From JAQVEB01 sp028698105 (GTDB lineage Bacteria > Bacteroidota > Bacteroidia > Bacteroidales > Dysgonomonadaceae): 64,000 bases of DNA. Under the pieces are notes generated by a model. That model worked only from the letters and a program-made list of their open reading frames with translations, was not told where the DNA came from and made no database searches. Positions 47,456 to 56,907 of the stretch are shown here, one piece after another. Position numbers and translations under genes: made by a program. The stretch lies in NCBI GenBank assembly GCA_964293155.1, contig CAXYYA010000002.1, positions 51,664 through 115,663 on the forward strand. Reading direction: 5' to 3'. Position 1 is the first letter of the stretch, and each line of letters begins with the position of its first letter.

Positions 47456-50320
47456 TTAAAATTTTGTCCTAAAGCCGAGTGAAAATGTCCGGTAATACGG
47501 TTCTGCTCCCACACGAGTTTCTCTAATTTTCTTGTTGGGTGCAAATTGGTAAACGTTGGAAGCATCCACAAAGATATCAAATTCTTTCATCAGGAGTGAT
47601 TTTGTTATACCTTCCGGCATTTTATAGGTTAGTTGCACTTTCCTGATCTGAAAATAATCATTATTATACAACCAATAACTTGATCTCCTGGAGTTGTTGT
47701 TATTCGCCTGTGAACTTAATCTGGGATAAGTGGCCGTACCGGCAGTTTCGGGTGTCCAACTATCCAGAACAACCTCGGAATACTTGTCATTACCATCTAC
47801 CCAATAATAATTACCTTCCTTAAATGTTTCCGAGCCAGAGCGACCTTCTCCTAACATAAATAACATGAGGTTCTTGTAAGATATTTTAGCTTGCAGCCCA
47901 CCGGAAAACGGGGCTTGCCAACGACGAAGATACACTTCGTCATTTGCGTCAACAATTCCATCTCCGTTTTGATCCTTATATTTTATATCTCCCGGATGTA
48001 CTGTTCCAAAAGTTTGCAGTGGACTACTATCAATATCGGCCTGATCTTTAAACAATCCTATTGCTTGTAATCCAAAAGTAGCATCCTTTGGATATCCTTT
48101 TCTGTATTGGTAGTCGTTCGCGTAAACTTCATCCACCACCAAACGTTTGGAAGTTACATACAGCGCATTTGCTCCAAAAAACAAATTCCAATCACCGAAC
48201 GATTTATTAATGCTAAGACCTATTTCTGCTCCGTCATAACTATCTTTTTCAAAATTCTCATAAGGTATGAAATCACTGTAAAATCCAGGATACCTCGTAT
48301 CGGGGCGGGTGATCAGGTCACTGTAAATATCGTGAAATACATTTGCCTCCACGCCCAAGATTTTATTGAAAAATAAACCTTCAAAGCCAACATTAATTTC
48401 TTTTCGTTTACCGAAACCCAGATTATAATTCTGTTCCCAGTTTGACATTACACCTCCACGACTTCTTGTACCCTCGTACCAACTGTATCCCCCTGCTCCT
48501 CCATATCTATTGTCGTAATAAAAGAATCCACCGATTGGCAGGTCTGAATTTAATATACCTGTGGATATCCTAAATTTAAGAAAATTAATATTTTCGGAAG
48601 ATTCGAGAAAGTCTTCGGAACTTGCAATCCAAGCTAATCCAAGAGAAGGAGAAAATCCTGTTCTATTGCTCGGCGCCAACTTCACGGAGTTTACATAAAC
48701 ACTGCTGAAGTCCAAAAGATATTTGCTTGCATAGTCGTACCCTATCCGTAAACCCATATGAGCATGTTTCACTCCTTGAAAATCGTTTGTTTCTTTAAAA
48801 ATACTTCCGTAACCCAATAATGAAGCCGTCAGATGATGTACATCGTTGAAATATCTGTCATAGTTGAACAAGCCGTAAAATCCTATTCTTCTGCGAAAAA
48901 TAGTATTCCCGACAACTTGAGTACCTGAACGGGCATCGGTTCCGTATTGTTTTAAATCCGTTATTTTATCTTCATCCGGTGCCCAAACTGCTTCGTATGA
49001 AGAGTATTGATTTGCCACCGTTTGGTCAAATCTGGTGTAATAATCAAAACTTAGATTGGTGTGAAACGATAAGCCTTCGGTGAGATTACCTAAATCAAAG
49101 TTAATTCGGTTATTAAAAGAAAATTTTCGTTCAATTCTTTCAAAAACTCCACCTGCATAACCATCTCCGAAGGGAGTAGTTTGATTATTTAAATTCCCTC
49201 CAATCAAATATTTTCCGTCAACATCATTCTTTCGTCCAAGCAACAATGTGTTCTCCGGATCAATCAAGTCAATGGGAATTAGAGGAGTGTATTCATAAGG
49301 GCGAAGAGTGGACGCACTACTCCAATAGTTACCACGAGGCCCTCTATCGTTCCCAAAAAGAGCCGTAGCATCAATCGAAGTGTTGATTTGGTCTATAATC
49401 TTCAAATCTACGTTTCCTCTCACATTGAAAGTGTTGTATTTTGCCTTGGCTCCTTCGCCAAAATTTAACAAACTACCCAGCGAATTCATTCCAAAATTCA
49501 AATAATACTTTGCCACTTCGTTTCCTCCCGAGAATTCACCTACGAGGTCATAATATGGCCTGAAAGATTTTACATACTCATTTGAATAGTAATCCACGTC
49601 GGGGTAACGGTATTTATTTCCTGTACGGTAATTTTGTATCATTTCATCGCTGTAAACAGATGACAGACCATCATTTGCTCTTGCTTGATTATAATAAGTC
49701 ATATAATCTGCAGCATTCAGATATTTAGGAAGTGCTAATGGGGTGGATAATCCGTAATTAAGTGAGAAATTAGAATAATTGTCGTATGCCTTTCCCCTTT
49801 TTGTGGTAATTAATACTACGCCGTTTATCGCGGCACTTCCATATAACATTGCGGCGTTTACATCTTTCAGTACGGTAATATTTTCCACTTCCGACAAACG
49901 CAATGATTCAATGTCTCTTGGCAATCCATCTACGATGAACAATGCATTTCCTGAGAAGTTACCACTTCCTGTTAAATCGGCAACATCAATGCTTATTCCA
50001 ATACCTCGTATATTAGTGTTGCCCATCATTCCCAATGTTCTTCCCGCAAGCACGTCACCAGCCCAAATTGTATTATCGTAATCATATATCTCGGGGGCTT
50101 TAAGCGTACTCACCGCTCCTACTATTTGATCGGTTTGAATTTTTTTGAATGCAATATTAACCGTATCATTTTTTATTGGCGTTTTATCCTGATCTTCTTT
50201 CTGAATGTTAGGTTCATTTATCAGCTTTTCCTCTTTAACCGATATCTCTTCGGCAGCGTAAATAAAATTTGAAAAGAAGATGACTATAAAACTTAGTATG
50301 GTGATTGAATATCTTTTCAT
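47456..50320 (-). CDS. SusC/RagA-like TonB-dependent transporter lacking the N-terminal regulatory-like domain
   Basis: A 954-residue outer-membrane transporter. The plug has NALFIVDGLPRDIESLRLSEVE and ITVLKDVNAAMLYGSAAINGVV, and the barrel ends in an aromatic (RTFSLGFRTKF). Unlike the other two SusC proteins it lacks the carboxypeptidase regulatory-like domain and the EVVVxGYG signature. The signal peptide is followed by a charged linker of about 40 residues (SVKEEKLINEPNIQKEDQ and on). Energy coupling may differ or use a degenerate TonB box. It is paired with the SusD just downstream. Confidence 0.9.
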   Translation of the reverse strand: MKRYSITILSFIVIFFSNFIYAAEEISVKEEKLINEPNIQKEDQDKTPIKNDTVNIAFKKIQTDQIVGAVSTLKAPEIYDYDNTIWAGDVLAGRTLGMMGNTNIRGIGISIDVADLTGSGNFSGNALFIVDGLPRDIESLRLSEVENITVLKDVNAAMLYGSAAINGVVLITTKRGKAYDNYSNFSLNYGLSTPLALPKYLNAADYMTYYNQARANDGLSSVYSDEMIQNYRTGNKYRYPDVDYYSNEYVKSFRPYYDLVGEFSGGNEVAKYYLNFGMNSLGSLLNFGEGAKAKYNTFNVRGNVDLKIIDQINTSIDATALFGNDRGPRGNYWSSASTLRPYEYTPLIPIDLIDPENTLLLGRKNDVDGKYLIGGNLNNQTTPFGDGYAGGVFERIERKFSFNNRINFDLGNLTEGLSFHTNLSFDYYTRFDQTVANQYSSYEAVWAPDEDKITDLKQYGTDARSGTQVVGNTIFRRRIGFYGLFNYDRYFNDVHHLTASLLGYGSIFKETNDFQGVKHAHMGLRIGYDYASKYLLDFSSVYVNSVKLAPSNRTGFSPSLGLAWIASSEDFLESSENINFLKFRISTGILNSDLPIGGFFYYDNRYGGAGGYSWYEGTRSRGGVMSNWEQNYNLGFGKRKEINVGFEGLFFNKILGVEANVFHDIYSDLITRPDTRYPGFYSDFIPYENFEKDSYDGAEIGLSINKSFGDWNLFFGANALYVTSKRLVVDEVYANDYQYRKGYPKDATFGLQAIGLFKDQADIDSSPLQTFGTVHPGDIKYKDQNGDGIVDANDEVYLRRWQAPFSGGLQAKISYKNLMLFMLGEGRSGSETFKEGNYYWVDGNDKYSEVVLDSWTPETAGTATYPRLSSQANNNNSRRSSYWLYNNDYFQIRKVQLTYKMPEGITKSLLMKEFDIFVDASNVYQFAPNKKIRETRVGAEPYYRTFSLGFRTKF

Positions 50321-50350
50321 TATATTTAAATTTTAAAATAATTTATGCTT

Positions 50351-52153
50351 TTACCAACCCGGATTTTGAGGAAAACCACTATACATTTTAGTATATTTTA
50401 CCTGAATAGGCAACCAGTTATGTTTTTTCTCTGCAACCCGTTTTACAACCAATCTTTCTTTCAGATTAATGGGTTTTCCATCGGCCCCTCTGTCAAAATC
50501 AATCGCGGTTTTATCCAGATATCTTGGATCGCCGTTTCGGTTCCATCTTCGTAAATCACAAAAACGGGCACCCTCGAAAGCTAGTTCGACCGCCCTTTCG
50601 CGCACAATTTCTTCAAAAAATGCATCGTTGTTGACGGTGTATTTTGCGTCCAAGTTTGGTAATTGTGCCCGATTCCTTACGGCATTCAGGGCATCTTCCG
50701 CAGTCATTGAATAATTTCCGGACGTACTTTTGGGGCTTCCGTTGCTGCTAAACAAAACAGACTCAGCGTACATAAGATAGATATCAGCCAATCTGAGATA
50801 CGGTACGTATGCCTGTAGTCCATTCGCCAAAGAAGTCGTAAATTCGGGTCCTATTGGAGAATACCTTTTCGCATAATACCCAGTGACGCTTGGCGGGTTG
50901 ATTTGTGAACGATGCCGTCCGCCATTGTATAATTGTGCGAATTTATCGTCGGGTAAAGAATTATGAATTTGATCCCCATCAACCACTATATCTTTATAAA
51001 ACCTTGGCTCCCTTCCTGTCCATGGATCATTCGGATTGTATCCGGATTGCGGATCATCGATAGGTAAGCCGTTTGCCATGGCATAATTTTTCGTGTAGTT
51101 GTGCGTGGGAACGTCAGCATCTGAACCACTATTCAATCCAAATGACGAGGGAACCGTAGCTCCTAAAGCAGACCATCTTACTCTGCCCCGGTCAAATATA
51201 ATAGGCATCATGATGCATTCTGTTCCTCCTGGACGTTGATTATTCCATCTCCAGAAACAATCGGTCCATGTATCCCAGGTTTGCAATTTATAGTCACCGG
51301 TTTGATCTGCTAATTGAAGCAATTCTCCAAATGCCTGGGCGGCCTCACCTGCAAGCTGAGGATCATATGTATTTTTTCCCGTAGCTTCTTCATTAGGCAT
51401 TGGGCTGGCCGCGTACAACAACGCTTTCCCTAAATATCCCAAAGCATGAAATTTATTGATTCTGTCTCGGTTATGTCCTTTGGTTGCCTGTCCCGGGCCC
51501 GATTCATCCCAGTGATTTGGTAACAAATCGGCTGCTGCTCTGAAATCCTTCGCCATAAGTTTTGCGGTCTCCTGAAAGTTTAACCGGTTGAACTCTTCGG
51601 TGGTCATGTCTTCGGTTGGGTTGATTGGCTTTGTTACATAAGGCATTCCTCCCCAATAACGGCTAATTTCAAAGTAGAACCATCCTCTGAAAAACAAGGC
51701 TTGTCCTTTTATCATGTTTTTTTCTTCTGGGGTGCCTTCAAATAAACCCTCCTGATCTATTTTCTCCAATGCTAAATTAGCCACCCTGAGTGCATACCAA
51801 GCCCATTCCCAAACTCTCCGGTCTCTCGGATTCGTACTTGTCACGTTGACACTTGTCCCATAAAAATATGTTTCGGAACCCCAATAATTTCCATAATCGA
51901 AATTGTATGGTTTGTTGTTTAATGTTTCGTCGGCAAAAAGATACTTATTCCAGGCTCCTCCTTTGTTGGGGTCCATTATGCAATTATACATTTGTTCAAT
52001 GAATCCCTGAAAGCTGGTGAAATCACCGTAAACATCTTTTTCGCTAATATCCGCCTGAGGTGCCTTATTTAAATAATCCTCGCATGAACTAACGGAAAAT
52101 GACAGAATAAACAATGTCAGATAAAAAATGATGTTCTTTATGTTATTTTTCAT
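50351..52153 (-). CDS. SusD/RagB family lipoprotein, first PUL pair
   Basis: A 600-residue lipoprotein (FSVSSC, Cys24). It has the SusD N-terminal block KAPQADISEKDVYGDFTSFQ, GQALFFRGWFYFEISRYWGG and the C-terminal YLRLADIYLMYAESVLF and ERAVELAFEGARFCDLRRW. It is expected to cover the barrel of the SusC encoded 15 bp upstream. Its substrate is presumably an oligosaccharide of the same uronate-rich polymer. Confidence 0.95.
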   Translation of the reverse strand: MKNNIKNIIFYLTLFILSFSVSSCEDYLNKAPQADISEKDVYGDFTSFQGFIEQMYNCIMDPNKGGAWNKYLFADETLNNKPYNFDYGNYWGSETYFYGTSVNVTSTNPRDRRVWEWAWYALRVANLALEKIDQEGLFEGTPEEKNMIKGQALFFRGWFYFEISRYWGGMPYVTKPINPTEDMTTEEFNRLNFQETAKLMAKDFRAAADLLPNHWDESGPGQATKGHNRDRINKFHALGYLGKALLYAASPMPNEEATGKNTYDPQLAGEAAQAFGELLQLADQTGDYKLQTWDTWTDCFWRWNNQRPGGTECIMMPIIFDRGRVRWSALGATVPSSFGLNSGSDADVPTHNYTKNYAMANGLPIDDPQSGYNPNDPWTGREPRFYKDIVVDGDQIHNSLPDDKFAQLYNGGRHRSQINPPSVTGYYAKRYSPIGPEFTTSLANGLQAYVPYLRLADIYLMYAESVLFSSNGSPKSTSGNYSMTAEDALNAVRNRAQLPNLDAKYTVNNDAFFEEIVRERAVELAFEGARFCDLRRWNRNGDPRYLDKTAIDFDRGADGKPINLKERLVVKRVAEKKHNWLPIQVKYTKMYSGFPQNPGW

Positions 52154-52168
52154 ATCGCTGCTCTGTTT

Positions 52169-55100
52169 TTAAAAAGTTAAATCAATGCCCATACTTATTC
52201 TTCTCATGGTTGGATATGCTCCATCCGTATCGCTACCGCCCGAATATGTGGTTTCTCTGTCATCCGGCAGTTTTGACCAAAAGAAAAGATTATTTCCGTT
52301 TAAGAAAATCCGGAGATTAGAAATACCCGCTTGCTTTACCCAATTCATTCCCGTGAATGAATAAGCAATCTCTGCCGTTCTTAATCTTATGGATGATGCG
52401 TCATACAAATAATAATCTCCGATATTTTCGGCCTGAGTTTTCCATCTCGGCAAAAAAGAGGTTGCATTGAGATTATCTTTTGACCAATAATCGCGTACAT
52501 GCCCAAATAAAATATCTGTATCGGCAAAGAAATTGTTTGCCCTTACCCATCTGTTTGCATTATTTACGCCAAACAACTGTAGCATTAAGCTTACTCTTTT
52601 GTATGAAGCGCCAACAGACAAGTTTGCTGTATTTTGTGGAACTTCCGAATAACCTATCGGTGCGTTATCTTCTGAACTTTTTATTAGCCCATCTGCATTA
52701 AAATCAATCAGATTGTAATATCCGGGAAGTTTATCTAAGTCGTTGTTTTCTGTTGGAACACTGGCATAAACCTCATCCCAATTATTATAAAATCCTGTTC
52801 TGATCAAACTCCTGTTTTGTCCTATCGGATATCCGGCGGATTTTAGGTAATCGAATTGCAGCGGTGCGTCGTCGCGGAAGATGACGGTATTTTGATTGTG
52901 AGTGATTGCGAGATTCGACCAAAGTCGTATATCTTTACCGAAACGCGTATCGTACCCCAGTTCAATTTCAAAACCTTTCGATTTTACATGTCCCAGATTT
53001 GCGCTGGGAGGCGTTGCGCCAAAGAATGGAGGTATATTTCTGGTTCCTCCACTCATAAGAATATCTGTTCTGTCTTCTGTGAAGTAGTCAAAGTTGAACG
53101 AAATGAGGTTTCTCAACAACCCAAATTCTAATCCGAAGTTATTCTTCAGAGCTGTTTCCCATCTGATATCCGGATTCCCCACAACGGATTGTCTATAGAA
53201 GTAATACGGGCTCCAACCTGCACTATTTTCGTTAAGTCTTGCTCTGCCACCGTAACTATACTGATCAGCATACAACCAACGTCCTCCACTTACCTGGTCG
53301 TCTCCAACCTTACCGATACTATATCTTAATTTAAGTCTATCTACCCAATCCAGTTTAAAGAATTTCTCATTAGACACGTACCAACCTACCGCTACGGAAG
53401 GGAAGAAGTCGAACCTGTAACCGGGCCCAAATTGTTCAGAACCGTTATAAGCTCCATTCGCCTCAAACATGTATCTTCCATCGTAATCGTAGGTAGTTCT
53501 GAATACCCAGTCTTCTCGATAATTCTTAAACATGCTACCTCTGGCATATTCTTCTCTTTTGAAAACTCCCATTGCGGAAACATTGTGTAATCCGAACCGG
53601 CGGGCATAGTTTAATTGACCGTGATACAACATTCGTCTGGTAACCGGTATATAGCCCGACCAGTTTGCATCTCCGATAACTTCTTGCCTGATGCTCCATG
53701 GCCTAATCACCCAATCGTATTCTTCGCTACTGATAGGCAGCAAAAGTGTGTATTCGCTCGGGTCTTGACCAGGACCTGTATATAGATTGGGGTATATCTG
53801 CTTAAACGGTACGTTCGTATTTGATTCATTGGGACGAATACTGTTTTGATTATCCCAAATTCCTCCCTCTGAACGAATACTATTATCATAAAACAGTGAA
53901 GCTTTTGCTGTTAATCCCTCGGTAATAAATTTAAGGTCTTGTTCCAGGCTTAAGTCGAAATTCAACTGTGTTGTCCGTGTTTGCCGTATACCTATATTGT
54001 AAACGGCTGCCAATGGGTTTGCGGTATTATTACCCCCTTCCTGATAGGCGCCCCAACGTCCATCGTCGTACATCGGTAAAAATAAATTCGGAGCCAATCT
54101 ATAAGCTGAAGCCCACATCCATGCGTCTGCCCGGCTGGTACTTCCTTCGTTATTAAAGTTTGTATTTTTCAAACTATAAAATCCGGAAATATCTAACCTA
54201 ACTTTTGTTGTACTCGTTAGAAACGCATCAATGTTACTCCTGAAATTAAACCGATCGAAATTATAATTGGGAGAATATCCTTTGTAGTTATCATAATCTT
54301 CAAACATGTCACCTTCGTGGAGATATGCCAGGGAACCAAAAAATTGAATAATCTTACTTCCTCCTCTTGCGCTCAACGTAGCCCTGTGCGAAAGACCAAG
54401 ATCTTTGAACATGGCATCGGCCCAGTCAACATTCGGATATATCACTGCATACTCAGCTGTTTGTGGTGTTTGGTACCTTCTCACGATATCGTATGGCACA
54501 TAAGCATTCCATGATGGCTCGTTTAAAACAACTTCGCGTTCAATCATTTCATTTTTGGCCATCATTGATTCGTATGAATCCAACTTCTCCGGAAGTTTCG
54601 ATACCATCTGTCCCATGGTGGTATAATTGAAGTCGAGGGTAGTTTTACCTGCCTGACCTCTTTTTGTAGTAATAAGAATTACTCCATTGGCTCCTTTCAC
54701 ACCGAAAACCGCCGTAGCAGATGCATCTTTTAATACAGATATACTTGCAACATCGTTAACATCAACATTATTCATGTCTCGTTCCACGCCATCTACCAAT
54801 ATTAGGGGTTGTCCTCCATTCCAAGTATTGCGTCCCCTTATAAATATATTGGTGGCACTTTCTCCTGTTAAAACACCACCAGGCTCTCCGGAAGAAGTAA
54901 GTGATACAATACCAGGTAATTGCCCCGACAATGCTTGTCTGAGATCGGTAACGTTTCCGATTTTCTTCAGATCTTCTTCCGTTGCCTGAGCAACAGAGCC
55001 GACAACGGTTTCTTTTTTCTGTACTCCGTAACCTACAGCCACAACCTCCTGAAGTGCAATAGATTCATCCTCAAGCACTACTGAAACCGCATTTCTTCCT

Positions 55101-55402
55101 ACAATATTCACCTCTTGTGTTTTCATGCCGATGAAGGATATTTGCAAACTCCTCGCATCATTTGGCACTCGTAGCGAAAAGTTCCCGTCAATATCCGTCG
55201 TTGTTCCTTGCGTGGTGCCTGTTAAAACAACCGATGCCCCGGGTAAGGGTTCGCCAGTCGGGTCTTTTACATTTCCGGTTATCACCCTTGTGTTTTGCAA
55301 TATATCTTTTTCATGAATCTCATTTGCAGAGAAAGAATAAAAAAAGAAGGTTTGCAGAAAAAAGGCAATAAAAACAAAAAATAGTTTTTTTACATTCTTC
55401 AT
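52169..55402 (-). CDS. SusC/RagA family TonB-dependent transporter, first gene of the large PUL
   Basis: A 1077-residue SusC. After the signal peptide comes a regulatory-like domain (VITGNVKDPTGEPLPGASV, about 40-115), the signature LQEVVAVGYGVQKKE, a plug with PLILVDGVERDMNNVDVNDV and SVLKDASATAVFGVKGANG, and a barrel ending in SMGIDLTF. It heads about 40 kb of minus-strand genes. A good -7 box lies about 150 bp upstream, giving a long leader. It imports oligosaccharides made by surface enzymes. Confidence 0.96.
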   Translation of the reverse strand: MKNVKKLFFVFIAFFLQTFFFYSFSANEIHEKDILQNTRVITGNVKDPTGEPLPGASVVLTGTTQGTTTDIDGNFSLRVPNDARSLQISFIGMKTQEVNIVGRNAVSVVLEDESIALQEVVAVGYGVQKKETVVGSVAQATEEDLKKIGNVTDLRQALSGQLPGIVSLTSSGEPGGVLTGESATNIFIRGRNTWNGGQPLILVDGVERDMNNVDVNDVASISVLKDASATAVFGVKGANGVILITTKRGQAGKTTLDFNYTTMGQMVSKLPEKLDSYESMMAKNEMIEREVVLNEPSWNAYVPYDIVRRYQTPQTAEYAVIYPNVDWADAMFKDLGLSHRATLSARGGSKIIQFFGSLAYLHEGDMFEDYDNYKGYSPNYNFDRFNFRSNIDAFLTSTTKVRLDISGFYSLKNTNFNNEGSTSRADAWMWASAYRLAPNLFLPMYDDGRWGAYQEGGNNTANPLAAVYNIGIRQTRTTQLNFDLSLEQDLKFITEGLTAKASLFYDNSIRSEGGIWDNQNSIRPNESNTNVPFKQIYPNLYTGPGQDPSEYTLLLPISSEEYDWVIRPWSIRQEVIGDANWSGYIPVTRRMLYHGQLNYARRFGLHNVSAMGVFKREEYARGSMFKNYREDWVFRTTYDYDGRYMFEANGAYNGSEQFGPGYRFDFFPSVAVGWYVSNEKFFKLDWVDRLKLRYSIGKVGDDQVSGGRWLYADQYSYGGRARLNENSAGWSPYYFYRQSVVGNPDIRWETALKNNFGLEFGLLRNLISFNFDYFTEDRTDILMSGGTRNIPPFFGATPPSANLGHVKSKGFEIELGYDTRFGKDIRLWSNLAITHNQNTVIFRDDAPLQFDYLKSAGYPIGQNRSLIRTGFYNNWDEVYASVPTENNDLDKLPGYYNLIDFNADGLIKSSEDNAPIGYSEVPQNTANLSVGASYKRVSLMLQLFGVNNANRWVRANNFFADTDILFGHVRDYWSKDNLNATSFLPRWKTQAENIGDYYLYDASSIRLRTAEIAYSFTGMNWVKQAGISNLRIFLNGNNLFFWSKLPDDRETTYSGGSDTDGAYPTMRRISMGIDLTF

Positions 55403-55547
55403 AATTAAATTTACAAAAATTATTATTCAATACCGCTTGTTAAATTACATTAATCTAAGGCTAAAAAAGCCTATATCAACTAACTTACCTGTTAGATATT
55501 ACGATTTTACAATAATAGATAAACAATTTTAACAATGTGTTCGTGCA

Positions 55548-55555
55548 CAAAGATA
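55548..55555 (-). promoter_or_regulatory. Candidate main promoter (-7 box) of the large PUL
   Basis: The minus strand reads TATCTTTG, an exact TAnnTTTG match, and predicts a leader of about 140 nt before the SusC start. TGTGCACGAACACA just downstream is an imperfect inverted repeat and shares GTGCACGAA with the promoter of the SDR operon. Confidence 0.6.
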
Positions 55556-55776
55556 AAGAAATATCATTGATATTGGTGCAGAATGATATTAATTATTGTT
55601 AACTAACACTATTGATTTTACACACATTGAAAAGTCGCCCCGACTATTGTGTTTATTTACTTAAACATATTGGGATTACAAAGCTGCACATCTATAAAGT
55701 ATTCAAAATTGAAACAAAACTAATTATTTATTGTTAAGAGTAACAAGGGAGAAATACATGAATAAAATGTTTTCAT

Positions 55777-55784
55777 TATATTTG
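55777..55784 (+). promoter_or_regulatory. Candidate promoter of the phosphatase-like lipoprotein
   Basis: TATATTTG is an exact -7 consensus placed 20 bp upstream of the GTG start. It predicts a very short leader (about 10-15 nt), which supports GTG as the start since no in-frame ATG lies upstream. Confidence 0.6.
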
Positions 55785-55804
55785 CTTGTTTTTTAAGATT
55801 TAAC

Positions 55805-56866
55805 GTGCGAAGAATTAAATACATATCCGTTTTTTTGACCGTTGTGCTGTTGGCATCCTGCATGTCAACCGTTAAGATAACGTCTGTTGTTGAAAAGAAT
55901 AAGGACGGTAATTTTCTGCTGAAATGGGAAGTGAGTCCCGACCAGGAAGGAAAAATAGATATATATTCCGCTCTGTCTGACAGCTCCATCACTAATTTCA
56001 TGCCTGTTAAATCCAGTCAGATTGCCGATCAGTTCGCGTTATTTGACCCGATGGGTTCCGGCACCCGAGAATATTTCATGCTAAAAGCAGGGAATATTAC
56101 ATCGGGGATCATTGCCAACCGAATCATTGACATGACCAACATAAAAAATTTCCGCGATGTTGGCGGTTATTTTAATGTGAACAACGAGCAAATCCGATGG
56201 GGCAGAATTTACCGGTCGGGAGACATCAGCAGCGCTAATATCTTCGATAAAGAACGGATCAGAAGATTGGGAATAAAAACGGTGATTGATTTTCGGTCCA
56301 AAGAAAACGCAACGCTACACCCCAATTCCCTTGGCAGGGGAATAAAAACCATCAGCGTACCCATGTCTATGGGATTAGACACCGTGAACCAAAAAATTGA
56401 ACAGGGTAATTTTTCCCGAAGCGATGCCATTAAATACGTTCAGGATATGTACGTGGGCATTGTGGAAAATTACAAGGACGAATTCGCGGAAATATTCGAT
56501 GTTTTATGCGACCCCAACAACTATCCCATCCTGTTATCGGGAGCGTTGGGGAAGGATCGAGTGGGACTTGCAGCATATTTTATACTTCATGTGCTTGATG
56601 TGCCCGATTACGTTCTTGAAGAAGATTACATGATGTCAAACCGAACCATAGACATAACCAAAGTGGTTGAAAATGCACAAGGTTACCCCGAATACATACA
56701 GGAAGCGCTAACGGCCGTATTGACCGTGGACAAAGCTTACCTGAACTACACGACCGACTATTTGAATCAAAAGTACGGATCGGTTGATAAATATATCGAA
56801 AAAGAACTCAGAGTAATTAGCGGCAAGAAGAACCTTATCCGAAAATACATGCTCTATACTCCTTAA
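55805..56866 (+). CDS. Tyrosine-phosphatase-fold lipoprotein with catalytic Cys missing
   Basis: A 353-residue lipoprotein from a GTG start (lipobox LLASC, Cys19). An N-terminal beta domain (about 25-100) is followed by a Y_phosphatase3-like domain (PF13350) with NFRDVGGYFN, WGRIYRSGDIS and KTVIDFRSKEN. The signature loop, normally HCxAGKDRTG, reads S-G-A-L-G-K-D-R-V-G (residues 245-254). The nucleophilic Cys is thus Gly246 and the His is Ser245, while R252 is kept. Hydrolysis by the usual mechanism is not possible. It could be a binding protein for phosphorylated ligands or a decayed enzyme; the open frame argues it is kept. Confidence 0.85.
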   Translation: MRRIKYISVFLTVVLLASCMSTVKITSVVEKNKDGNFLLKWEVSPDQEGKIDIYSALSDSSITNFMPVKSSQIADQFALFDPMGSGTREYFMLKAGNITSGIIANRIIDMTNIKNFRDVGGYFNVNNEQIRWGRIYRSGDISSANIFDKERIRRLGIKTVIDFRSKENATLHPNSLGRGIKTISVPMSMGLDTVNQKIEQGNFSRSDAIKYVQDMYVGIVENYKDEFAEIFDVLCDPNNYPILLSGALGKDRVGLAAYFILHVLDVPDYVLEEDYMMSNRTIDITKVVENAQGYPEYIQEALTAVLTVDKAYLNYTTDYLNQKYGSVDKYIEKELRVISGKKNLIRKYMLYTP

Positions 56867-56907
56867 CAACCCTTTATCCTTGCCGCAACTTTACTGAAAA
56901 TAGATGT

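Larger units (their letters stand above)
55403..55804. promoter_or_regulatory. Divergent intergenic region upstream of the large PUL
   Basis: This 402-bp AT-rich gap holds no supported gene. It contains a minus-strand TATCTTTG box (55548-55555) for the PUL and a plus-strand TATATTTG box (55777-55784) for the phosphatase-like gene. The leader of the PUL contains a small AGGCT/AGCCT hairpin (55458-55472). Confidence 0.6.

Noticed and set aside
55720..56001. 93-aa minus-strand frame in the divergent region upstream of the PUL
   Set aside because: It overlaps the start of the phosphatase-like gene antisense and its promoter, and shows no protein features.
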